From: Wyeomyia smithii
Lineage: Eukaryota > Arthropoda > Insecta > Diptera > Culicidae
DNA length: 64,000 bases
Assembly (NCBI RefSeq): GCF_029784165.1
Contig: NC_073694.1
Span: forward strand, 43,879,639-43,943,638
Reading direction: 5' to 3'
The translations under genes and the position numbers were made by a program. This document shows positions 47,440 through 57,685 of this stretch, one piece after another (the first letter of the stretch is position 1; each line of letters starts with the position of its first letter). Below the pieces are notes generated by a model that did no database searches, was not told the DNA's origin, and saw nothing but the letters and a program-made list of their open reading frames with translations.

Positions 47440-47760
47440 GATTTGGCATGTTATCTTTGCCAAACTGTCTCAAGAATCACCCACGATTCTAGCTTCGTCT
47501 TCTTGTCCATTTTTGCGAGCGAGGCGCGCTCTTGGTAGGCATGACATGCACGATGATTTGATCGTCAATGTTGGGCCAACAAAATTCGACGCCAGTAAAG
47601 TTCAAAGAAGACCGCTGAGCAGTTGTTGCAGAGCTTGTGGCTGCAGTTTTTTCGGGACGATTTGGTCACTGTACATCAGAACTCTGTGAACACAGCATAT
47701 GTCGACGTTCGGAAAATTGCTGAATCTCCGGTGCTCCGGACTTGGTATCACGTGGTTAAC
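47440..47760 (-). pseudogene. Gypsy (Ty3) integrase relic
   Basis: The minus strand reads VLMYSDQIVPKKLQPQALQQ, then in shifted frames LASNFV, WPNIDDQI and SLAKMDKKTKLESWVILETV. These correspond in order to the integrase N-terminal region of Gypsy elements (VVP..LQ..VL..LH.GHPGI, YWPGID..I, CA..AK.P.K..L.SWP.P). The HHCC finger ligands are mostly lost. The foldback at 47,847 lies on its upstream side. No LTR was identified. Confidence 0.6.
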
Positions 47761-47846
47761 CCTTCTGCACGTATTTGATGACTCAATAATTTACTCTCGG
47801 AGACGCTGCATGACACAATTGACGTTCTGTTTCTGCTACTTGGCGG

Positions 47847-49402
47847 CCGGTGCGGTCACTGCACACTGTTTCCAAAGCTGCAGAAACGTGATCGAAATTA
47901 TGTTGACCAAAAAAACTTGATTTTAGAGCCATAGTGTCTTCAGTAAAGTTGTTCCATGAATTATTCTCCAAGTTATAGAAGTTACAGTTTTGTGATCAAT
48001 CCACTTAACAGCGAAAAGCGAATTTTACTTTTTTCATTTTTGCATATAAAAATTCATCGTGTTCGACAAAGTTGTAGCATATTTAATAAGAAACAACTTT
48101 GTCAAAGACACCATACTTCTATCTGTATATTTTAATGGACTTATGTGAAGTTTTCTACAGATTGCTACTTAAAATCAATTCTTTCAATATAACTTTTAGC
48201 AGTGATTTTCTACAATTTTTCAATGTTCTATGATATTGTTTCCTATAACAAAACAAATAATTTCTTCGAAAGAAGTTTATTTTTATCTCACATATTTTTT
48301 TAGATATTGATGATTTCTACTCAAATAAAGCACTAATTAACACTAATTACTTTTTACTCAAAAATGGTTTTGGAGCCACAGTGTCTTCAGCAAAGTCGTT
48401 TTGTTAATTATTCTTCTTTTTATGAAAGTTAGAATTTTGTGATTAATCTACCCAAAGAAGAGAATGAATTTTATTTTTCTCGTTTTTGCATATAAAAAAT
48501 CCACTTTGCTGAATATAGTTTCAGCATGTTTTATAAGAAAAAACTTTGTCGAAGACACCATATTTCTATCTTACAATTTGAACGAACTATTGTGAAGTTT
48601 CCTCTAGAATATCCATAAAAATAATTTTTTGATATAACTTTTTATAGTGATTTTCTAAAATTTTTCAATGTTCTACAATGTTTTCCAGTGCAACAAAACA
48701 CACGAATTCACCGAAAGAAGCTTATTTTTATCTCTTATAATTATTTAGTTATTGAAGATTTCTATTAAAATAGTGCACCAATTTACTTACAGATATAAAC
48801 AAAAAGAGACAACGAGAGACAAATGCCTATATCTGGATTGAATGATGTTTTAGTCATACTTTAATATAGAAATGGTTTAGTCTGCAGATATTTGCAGATT
48901 TTGAAGATATTTGTTAGTAAATTAATGCATTATTTTAATAAAAATCGTCAATAACCAGAGATATATGTGAGGTAAAAATAAACTTTTTTCACAGCCATTG
49001 TTTGTTTTTCTGCAGCAAACAACATTGTAGAACATTGTAGAATTGTAGAAAATCACTACTAAAAGTTATGTTGAAAAAACTGATTTTTAGTGGCAATTTG
49101 TAGAAAACTCCGCATAAGCCCATTTAAATAGACATATAGATGTAAGGTGTCATTGACAAAGTTGTTTCTTATGAAATTTGCTACAACTTTGCCGAACACG
49201 ATGAATTTTTATATGCAAAAATGAAAAAAGTGTAATTCGTTTTTCACTGCTAAGTGGATTAATCACAAAACTGCAACTTCTATAATATGAGGAATAATTA
49301 ATGGAACAACTTTACTGAAGAAACTATGGCTCTAAAATCAAGTTTTTCCGGTCAAAATAATTTCGATCACGTTTTTGCAGCTTTGGAAACAGTGTGCACC
49401 GG
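47847..49402. mobile_element. Large foldback element, ~500-bp arms
   Basis: The outer ends read CCGGTGC and GCACCGG. Both pass into CACACTGTTTCCAAAGCTGC and continue as reverse complements to about 48,350 on the left and 48,900 on the right. A third, diverged copy of the arm core lies in direct orientation at 48,365-48,790 within the centre. The left end has a 9-bp extra piece (CGGTCACTG). No ORF or transposase is present. The arm text (ATAGTGTCTTC, AAAGTTGTTCC) resembles text in the other foldback at 9.8-11.2 kb. Confidence 0.8.
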
Positions 49403-49599
49403 TAAGTTTGTCGGTCGTTGAGGTACGGAGATGTGAAAAGGAGGCCAGTGATAATGGCGTAGATGACATCTCGACCATGAGTTTGGTTAATACATCGGAA
49501 GAGTTGACCTTCGATTGACCAGTTACTGATCCCGCCGTTTACTACCGACTAACTTGCAGAACGAAGAACGCGGAACATCCCAGAGCCCAAATTCCTCCA

Positions 49600-51400
49600 T
49601 AAAATCTCATCTCATGCACATAACAAATGTAACAGTCACGTTTCTTGTCAGTTTCGACACAGGTGTACGTAGCTCGGAACATGGCCTCAACATCATGAAG
49701 AAAAAAAATTTTCCATTCAACTCGGTTACTGGTCGCCTTTTTCAAATACAGCAGCCACTCTGCACGCTGCGCTCCTTTTCGGCGTGTACCAACCGGTTTC
49801 CCGGCGAATTCCAGTTTTGCAGGGAGTTGTCCGGCAATCGTGCAACATGGCCTGCGCAACCTATCCGTCCAACTTTGACCACCTTGTGATCCATTCTACG
49901 CCGCCACCGCAACACACCGTCCTCCTGCACGCCACCGATGATGTTTCTTAGCATCTGTCGTTCGAAAACTCCGAGTGCTCGCAGGTCTCCCTCGAGCAGT
50001 GTCCACGTCTTGTACCCGCAGAGAATAACTGGTTTCATTAGCCTTTTTGTAAAGATACATTTTATGTGAGGGCTAAGTCTGATCGAACGCAGATGTTTGA
50101 GAATTCCATTGCCGGCACGACTTTCGTGGATAATAGTATACCAGTGAGCTAAGGTAGACGAAATCTTGGACTACCTCGAGCTGATCACAGTCAATCGTCG
50201 CACTACACACTAAACTGGCAAATGTCCTCTCTTTTTACTCTTACCGCCTCATGAATACTTCGTTTTGGATGTGTTAAGGGTGAGTGCAATTCTCGCAGCT
50301 TCCCTTTTGAGAGCCGTAAAGGCCTCCTCAGCTGCTCTACGGTTAACACCAATTATATCAATGTCGTACGCAAAGCCCAGAAGCATGTGAGACTTTGTGA
50401 TGCTCCTCTGCACACCTGCCCTTCGTATTGCACCTTCTAAAGCTATGTTGACCAGCAAGTTCGAGAACCTGTCACCTTGCTTCAGACCATCTAACATCAA
50501 GCGTCGCACGTAACAATTCAATTAGTTTCGTTAGAAAAGCATGTTCTAGCTTTAATTTCCACAGCTCGTTGCATTTCACTGTATCGTACGCCGCCTTAAA
50601 GTCAAAAAACAGATGATGTGTCTGCAAGTTGTGTTCTCGAAACTTATCGAGGATCTGTCTCTAGGTAAACATCTGGTCCGTTATTGATCGCCCCACTCGA
50701 AAACCGCATTGGTATTCTCCAACAAAGACTTCCTGCAACGGCCTAAGTCACATAAAATCGTTAAAAAAACTGTCCACGTGGTATATCGATGGCCCCAGAC
50801 CGCATCATGGATGTATTTCCACTGCTCGTTCAGGTCTACTCCAGTATACTCTGCAGCAACTCCTTGCGCTGATAACCTCTGGATGCCCAGACGTATCTTC
50901 TTCGCCGATCTCGATTTAAATACGTTTGACAACCGAATCTTGCCTACCACGAGATTGTGATCCGAGTTCATTGGGGTGTCTCCAGGTATGCTTCCGAATG
51001 TTCAGACGTGTAAAATGGGTACTACAGATGGCCATTCTCCTGACCGCTGCGAAGTTCACCAACCTCAAGCCGTTGTCGTTGGTGGTACAGTGAAGGCTTT
51101 CCCTACCAATAACGGGACGTAAGAACTTCTCTCGTGCAACTTGTGCATTTTTATCTCCGATGACGATCTCTATATCGTGTTGTGGGTACTCTCCATACGT
51201 TTTCTCAAGGAGCTCAAAGAATTTTTCCTTTACGTCATCACTTCTATCGTTTGTCGGCACGTACACGTTGATAAGGCTGTAATTGAAGAATCTGCTCTTG
51301 ATCCTCAAGACTCATAGACGGTTGTTAATAGGCCTCCATCTAATGACACGTTTCATTTAATTTCCGAGTACCACTATGGACCACACTGGGGCTACTTTAC
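49600..51400 (-). pseudogene. RTE-clade LINE pseudogene, minus strand
   Basis: From right to left the minus strand reads KRVIRWRPINNRL, stop, VLRIKSRFFNYSLINVYVPT, HDIEIVIGDKNAQV and MNSDHNLVVGKIRL (endonuclease). Next come YQCGFRVGRS and a frameshifted motif A. Then LDGLKQGDRFSNLLVNIALE and LGFAYDIDIIGVNRRAAEEA, where family members have FADDIDIIG: the first catalytic Asp is Tyr. The C-terminus gives ALGVFERQMLRNIIGGVQED, HVARLPDNS and FAGKPVGTRRKGAQRAEWL. The RT start is missing and replaced by a MITE fragment. It belongs to the same clade as 40,842-42,319, but the two overlap in the endonuclease, so they are separate insertions. Confidence 0.85.
50757..50797 (-). repeat. GGGGCC-type MITE end inside the RTE pseudogene
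   Basis: On the minus strand GGGGCCATCGATATACCACG then TGGACAG matches the TIR of the MITE at 9,188-9,359. It sits between RTE endonuclease and RT text, where coding sequence is missing, so a deletion involved the MITE. Confidence 0.65.
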
Positions 51401-52254
51401 AACTAGTACGGGTGTACTGCTGGTACACATTGTCTAGCCGTTTATCAACCTGCGGAAGGCCCATGGTATATCCAGCTCAATGTTCAAGTTTTTTTTTCAA
51501 ATTATTTCGGCTTCTTTCCGTTAAAGCAGCAAATAGAATGTTTGCTTTCAGGGGCATTTTAATACTTTTCTAGTTCTGATTAGTTTTCATTGAGCCATAA
51601 CAACATATGCCGCGATTTTAACCGTTATGTACTCGGCAATTTCAACATACGTAAGTAATCGGCAGGGTACCCGGGTACCCACCAAAATGAAATGCTTCTT
51701 ACTTCTTCAATTCTTGACCGATTTTCAATCTTGACCCGTCAAAAGATTGGAAAATTTGTCTATTTTTAGTATACGGGACCTATAGAGCCATTGGTCCCCA
51801 TATGGTTCCTGATAATTCGGATCTCCGGGGCCAGGTTCAAGATGCGAGACAAATTTTAACAATTGGCAATAAAACCAAACAATATTGGTATCGGAATCCA
51901 TGAAATCACTCCAGAAGTTGACTTTTATAAATTCTGAGTCCATTTTCCGAGTTATCCTTGAAATGACCACTCTGGAGCAGATTCCTGTGGGGCCCTATAT
52001 GGCCACTAACATGAGTGGATAGAAACCTCTTGCAATATGCATATCAAAATTCTTGAAATCACTCCAGAAATCTTTTTTGAGTTCATCTGTCAATTTGTCT
52101 GTCATCTGTCAATGTGGCTATTTCAAAAACTTATTCGAAGCTTTTTCAGTTCAGAATGTAATGATAAAGGCTTTATATTTTTATTTAGAGTTTTCTGGCC
52201 CATTGCAAATCGTTTATTATTTTAAGTTTTTGCACGAATAACAAGTCGTTTTAA

Positions 52255-52394
52255 CCCTCTAGTGCCCAATGCCGCCATTTGGCGGGCTTCAATCAATTCT
52301 TTAAAAAGCTTCAATAAATACTTAAAAAGTGTTTATAATGATTCATAGTGATTTTACCGAAGCCCGTGTAGAAATTAACTTGGGCACTAGAGGG
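52255..52394. mobile_element. piggyBac-like MITE nested in the TTAA element
   Basis: A 140-bp element has perfect 15-bp TIRs CCCTCTAGTGCCCAA bounded by TTAA on each side (52,251-52,254 and 52,395-52,398). CCCT-initial TIRs with TTAA duplication are the piggyBac signature. Noncoding. Confidence 0.85.
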
Positions 52395-53062
52395 TTAAGT
52401 CTGAAACATAACAAATATAAAAAAACTTAGTAATATGAATACAAAAAATAACAAATAACAAAATTAGCAATCGTTGTAAATGTCCTTGTTGTGCTCGTTG
52501 CATATTGGCTCGCAGCATGCTGTACACGTCTTCCTTATCTTCCTGCGTTTATTGTCCAAATTTTCTGCAAATGTGGCAGACACCAGCTTGTGGGACTCTT
52601 CCAGTTGTGTCTCGTTTGACGTTTGATACCAATGTTGTTCGGTTTTATTGACAATTGTACTAATTTGTCTCACCGGAACATGCTCCCGTGGATCCGGATT
52701 TACAGGAACCAGATGTGGTTACAGGTTCATGTCGATCTCAGATTCTGAAAGTAGACAGATTTTCCAATCTTTTGATAGGCCAAGATCGAAAATCGGTCAA
52801 GAAATGAATAAGCAAGAAGCATTTCATTTTGTGGGTACCCGGGTACCCTGCCGAGTACTTACGTGGTAAAAAATATCGAAGCCCCCCCCCCCCCCTTCGA
52901 CCCCCCTTGTTTCTACAAACAGACTAATGATGGAAAATGGTTTATTTCCACTAGTTAGGAGCATTCCATAAGTTTCAGCTGTCTAAGTTGACGTTATCCT
53001 TGGTTTTTGAAGCAATAAAGTCTGAAAAGGTACCCGGGTACCCTGCCGATTACATAACGGTT

Positions 53063-53415
53063 TTTTATTTTTATTCTCGCTTATTTTCCGTCGGTCTAGT
53101 TCCGCCACTGTTGTGGCCAATCACCGACGCCCAGGGAGGCGACTCCACACCCAGAACCATAACTCACGACCCGTTTATTACCGGACCGACGCCAACGGCT
53201 TTACTTCCTCATGCGATGGAAGGCGTGATCCCAGAGATTTTTCGCCTCAGAAAATCTCCCGGTGTCGGCTAGGATTGAATCTAGACCAGTTTGGTTGGTT
53301 GTGAGTGGATCACGCCACCTCACAACCATCGACACCTATGTCGGCGGTGGGATTCGAACCCAGGCGTCGAGCGTGGTTGGCGGAGACGTTACCAACCACG
53401 CTAGGCCCCCGCTCA
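53063..53415 (-). mobile_element. tRNA-derived SINE, copy 2
   Basis: It is the reverse complement of the SINE at 7,535-7,881, with the A-rich tail appearing as a T run at its left. ACATAACGGTT is duplicated on both sides (53,052-53,062 and 53,416-53,426). The B box is canonical here (GGTTCGAATCC on the minus strand). It landed inside the right-hand TIR of the TTAA element, so it is younger than that element. Confidence 0.9.
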
Positions 53416-53773
53416 ACATAACGGTTAATAACACAGATATCCTAGCAGCTGTTAAGAAATTGAAGTCCTCGAAAACGCCTGGACCAGATGGAATTCCTTC
53501 GACAGTTTTGATAAAATGCGCCATTGAACTGTGTGCGCCATTGAAAGCCATATTTAACCTATCCTTATCACAAGCACTACTATTTCCAGAATGTCGATTA
53601 TGTTTCCAGTTATAAAAAAAGGTAATAAGTGCGACGTATCTAACTATCGTAGAGTTACCTCACTATGTGCTGGTTCAAAGCTGTGCGAGATACTTATGAA
53701 CGCAGTACTCTTCCGGGCAGCAGAGTCATATATTTCGCATGAGCAACATGGATTCTTCCCTGGCAGTTCCATT

Positions 53774-53820
53774 TTTTTTTTGTTTTAAAGAGGCTATGCC
53801 TAATTTGGCATTTGCCTCTG
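53774..53820 (-). mobile_element. Very short retroposon tail with 13-bp target duplication
   Basis: A 47-bp insert is flanked by TGGCAGTTCCATT (53,761-53,773) and TGGCAGCTCCATT (53,821-53,833). On the minus strand it reads CAGAGGCAAATGCCAAATTA then GGCATAGCCTCTTTAAAAC and an A run, an imperfect hairpin plus poly-A. It interrupts the LINE frame after GSS. I read it as an extreme 5' truncation of a LINE or SINE. Confidence 0.75.
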
Positions 53821-54841
53821 TGGCAGCTCCATTATTGTAACTAATCAAACTCAACTCACATCACTGTGCCTCACCTCCATGCCACAAGAGTATCAAACTG
53901 ATACAGTTTATACCGACTTGAAAGCGGCCTTTGACAGAGTTAACCATCGTATTCTGCAAAGCTGGACCGGCTTGGTGTGTCCTCGGACGTTGTCAACTGG
54001 TTGGTATTTAAGCAATCGCCGACTATCTGCCAAACTAGGTTCCGTGGATTCAGGAGAATTCATACACCGATTAGGTGTTCCACAAGGCAGCAACTTGGGG
54101 CCACTACTATTCACCATTTTTTCAACGACGTCTGTCTAGCACTGCCAAAAGACTGTAAATTACTGTATAAGTGTATACCGATGATTTAAAAATGTATTAC
54201 CTAATCAAAACTCCTGCCGACTGTGAACTTCTGCAAAGTGTAATTAACAGATTTTACGACCGGTGTCAACACAACATGATGGTTTTCAGTGTATCGAAAT
54301 GTTCATTGATTACTTTTGCGAGGAAAAAACAACTTATTCAGTTGAACTACAGTCATACAATCAACAAATCTAGGCGGAATCTTGGGTTCATTCTCCGGAT
54401 GACAACCGAATTTCCTGATCCTTATTGCCTGCACTCCATGTACTATAGCCAAGTGCGGTCTGTTCTGGAGACAGCTGCCGTCATGTGGAGCCGTTTTCGC
54501 AGCATCTGGATAACCAGAATCGAAAAAGTTCAATCAAAGTTCATAAAATTCGCTCTAAGACTACTTCCTCGGAGAAATCCAGATGCGCTACCTCCGTACG
54601 AAGCTGGGTGCAGACTTTAAGGAATGGACACACTCGAAAAACGACGCAAGGTGCAAAAAGCGGTTTTCGTCGGAAAGACCCTACTAGGAGAGATTAACGC
54701 GCCCTGGATTCTCAATAAAATGGATTTGAACGTGCTGCCACGTCCACTGCGTCAACGAAGTTTTTTGAGGCTCCAACAACATAGGACCGACTACTCATAA
54801 AACGAGCCTATTCGAACTATGTGCGTTCAATTCAATAGATA

Positions 54842-55854
54842 GGGGAACTGCTCCATTATTCATCTCATTAAGCCGATATTCACGAAGAATGCACGGATTA
54901 AACAACAAATTTTCATGAAATCATTGAACAAATAAACAAAATACGCTTACGTGCTCTTATAGAATCGTTCAGTATTGTTTATTTAGTAAACTTAGCTAGA
55001 TTTATCCTGAATTTTGTAAAACAAACCATTTTGCACAACGCTTCCATATCCATCTCAAATCTTAAATCACTGCTCAATTATTCATCTCACGACGCCCCCA
55101 TTTTCATCACACTGCAATGCACTGTTAATCATGAATGAATCACATTATCATGAACGCACGTAGCCGCAGCCCGTCGTAGTAGGTTACTTAGATATCCGCT
55201 GTAGTTGTTTACGTGCAAATATGGTAACCTAGGTAACCACTGCAGTGCTGCCCATTTATGTCAAACATGTCGGAATAATTCAACGTTTTCAGTATAATTT
55301 GTTCGTATTAACAGAAACCGATTTGGCAACTTTTTATTTTCTTCAACGCAGTGAAAACACATGAAAATACATACAGTTGAAATTTAGGAATTGCAGAAAT
55401 TCATCTCATATATTTCTGCTAATTCAAGCTGGTTTTTAGAAATTCGAGGTGAACGTTCCAAAGATTAAAGTATTCTTAGTGTAGTGAGTGATTTTGTTTA
55501 GTGATTAAAATAAAAAATGGTCCGCTAGTGATGAGAAAAACTTTGGTTGGCTGCTGAACGAATTCCGTTGTAGTCGTACAGAACAATGCGCGGATTTTGT
55601 TTTCTGAGGTAGGTGATTGAAATAAATGAGTTTTCGAGTGCAGATGCCTGACTATTATATCAAATTTAGAGCTTTTAAGTAAGTTTTTGAGGATTCTACT
55701 TAATAAGAAATCTAAAGTGAACTAAGAAGAATCCATTCCATGGGTTAGCAGATTGGTTTACGAAGAAAATATGCATTTTTACCTGTTTTCAATTGTGTTT
55801 ACATGTTGAATGAGATGAATATACGGGCTAAGATGAATAATGGAGCAGTTCCCC
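54842..55854. mobile_element. TA-flanked TIR element in the LINE C-terminus
   Basis: The 1,013-bp element has ends GGGGAACTGCTCCATTATTC (left) and its reverse complement on the right, about 27 bp of TIR. TA lies on both sides (54,840-54,841 and 55,855-55,856). Joining the flanks at one TA keeps the LINE frame open (MCVQFNR to LFDFNV). TA duplication suggests a Tc1/mariner-type transposase. No coding frame is present. Confidence 0.8.
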
Positions 55855-55995
55855 TATTATTATTTGTTCGACTTTAATGTTTCCTCTACAGTTTTTCGTG
55901 ATCGTGTTACAAACTTTTATGTGCAGATATAGTTCTAGTTATTCGTTTTTAAGTGTTCATTCAGACTGTTTGTCCGATGAATGTAAACAAAATAA

Positions 55996-56021
55996 ATAAT
56001 AATAATAATAATAATGTTAAA

Positions 56022-56065
<44 letters not shown>
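55996..56065. repeat. AAT microsatellite at the LINE tail
   Basis: About 20 AAT units with one GTTAAA interruption grow directly out of the A-rich LINE tail. Such tails often seed microsatellites. Confidence 0.95.
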
Positions 56066-56066
<1 letters not shown>

Positions 56067-56167
56067 TTCCACTCGAGCAGAAAATTTGACAAGTCCATGT
56101 AAACAAACCCGCGATAGCTGTCAAATCGTCGCCGTGCAATGATCTATAAACGATACTAAATTAGGAG

Positions 56168-57440
56168 TACCGTCGGCCGGGGTGAGATTAAGCCAAAACG
56201 GGAAATGTTTGTATGTTAAATTACTTGAAATTTCCAAAACCTAATACCTCAAATTCAACACTTCCTGAATCATGACATATTTATTCATAACTTAAAATGG
56301 AATATAGATAATATCAGTGAACTGTTTCGCTTAAAGAATGTTTCAAAGTACAGGATGAAAAACATGCGCAAATAACGTTATCCAAAAATGTCCCAGGAAA
56401 ACCAACCCGATCAGAAATCACATCAACTTACTGCTCAGTTGGTACGTCAGGATGTCGTTTCCAATGTGTTGAGGAAATATAATGCATTGAACCTGTGCCG
56501 GCTCAGAAAATAATGTTTCTCCAAACTGTACACTTTTCGAGCTCTTTTGGGGTGAGATTGTGCCAAACTATATTGAACGGCACAGTGTGTGGAATTCAAA
56601 TTCACGACAAAATTATATCAGTATACAGCAAAACACTTGCATTGTTTACATAGGCTATGTTTTTTGTCCCCACAGCATAAGGTATGTTGTCTAGCTATGG
56701 TATTCTTTGGAAATTAGATGGAAATTAGATGGAAATTTTCAATGATTGATATTACTTATGGAATGTAACAAAATTTCGTACACCAATTCTATATAAACTG
56801 ATGACTTTTGAAGCGAAGAAGGAGGGTTGTGGGTACATTTCCAGAGGTTTTGAGATCTCCAATGGAATATACAGTTGTCAATGACACATAATAATTGAAA
56901 CGAAAAGTCTTCTCAAACTTCATGTCCTAACGTTTTTCCTTTTTAGGCTACCTGGAGACGCCACTATGTGTATAGAGACTGTCTATAAGCCACGTTCTCA
57001 TAACTAATTACTCTATGTATCAATTTGATCCAGCCATACATTTTTCTATAATTCATATGAAACATAGTTTCTGATCAACCCCCTGAAGCCCCTTAATAGT
57101 CCACGTTGTTTATGGTCGTCCCTATACTTACTGTTTTATTATGTTAGTCATGTGGATTATTCGTAGACACACTACTGTTCATTTAACAGGTATTAAATTC
57201 AACTTTTTGTTTTTGGCACAATCTCACCCCATAGAAGGGGTGAGATTGAGCCAAAGTTCATGTATTTTTAGCAAAATTATAGTTTATTGTAACTTAACCA
57301 TATTTGTTGTAGTTGTTAACAAAACATTCTAGAATGCATCGGTGTATTTTGGATCGAATTCTTTGTTTAAATGTGTGCGTTACAAGCTTGAGAACAAAAA
57401 AGCATCATTTTTTGGCACAACCTCACCCCGGATGACGTTA
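56168..57440. mobile_element. Inverted-repeat element with GGGGTGAG ends
   Basis: The left end TACCGTCGGCCGGGGTGAGA matches the complement of the right end, TAACGTCATCCGGGGTGAGG, with several mismatches. GGGGTGAGATT plus a GCCAAA-type string recurs near 56,550 and as a palindrome at 57,225-57,255. Noncoding. The flanking duplication is unclear. Confidence 0.6.
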
Positions 57441-57685
57441 ATTCCGCTTTTACTATGTTTAAAAAAAAAAACATAAAAATATGCACCCTACGTATCATTT
57501 TAAGATGGATTCATTCTTCACTAAGCTCTATAAAAGTTTTTATTCCAACATTGTTGTTCTGTCAGCTCTACTGTTAGCTATTGCTTACCATGTAAACTGC
57601 AGAATAACAAAATGGGTAGTTGTGTTATCCGTGTGCTACAGCTTGTTTACTATTTCATGTTTATAAAGCTGTTACAGTGATTTTT

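Larger units (their letters stand above)
51622..53424. mobile_element. TTAA-flanked inverted-repeat element inside the LINE
   Basis: TTAA lies at 51,618-51,621 and 53,425-53,428. The left end reads CCGTTATGTACTCGGCA and the right end is the complement of CCGTTATGTAATCGGCAGGG. A second, inner inverted pair (51,649 to ~51,765 and ~52,750 to 52,864) shares GGCAGGGTACCCGGGTACCC. Joining the flanks at one TTAA gives an open LINE frame, SHNNICRDF then NNTDILAAV, confirming the borders. TTAA targeting fits piggyBac- or Kolobok-type transposases. No transposase is encoded. A poly-C run lies near 52,882. Confidence 0.75.
51510..56065 (+). pseudogene. Degenerate LINE related to the intact one, with nested insertions
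   Basis: After removing guests, the plus strand follows the LINE at 60,871 from the region before its RT to its C-terminus: FSLSHNNIC, NNTDILAAVKKLKSSKTPGP, IMFPVIKKGNKCDVSNYR, EQHGFFPGSS, VYTDLKAAFDRVNHRIL, GVPQGSNLGPLLFTIF, YTDDLKMYYL, KVQSKFIKFALRLLPRRNPD and MDTLEKRRKVQ. The catalytic box is YTDD. Frameshifts lie near 53,590, 53,960 and 54,130, among other lesions. The 3' region ends in AACAAAATAAATAATAATAA, a LINE-type simple tail. The 5' limit is approximate because text left of 51,560 is poorly matched. Confidence 0.8.
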
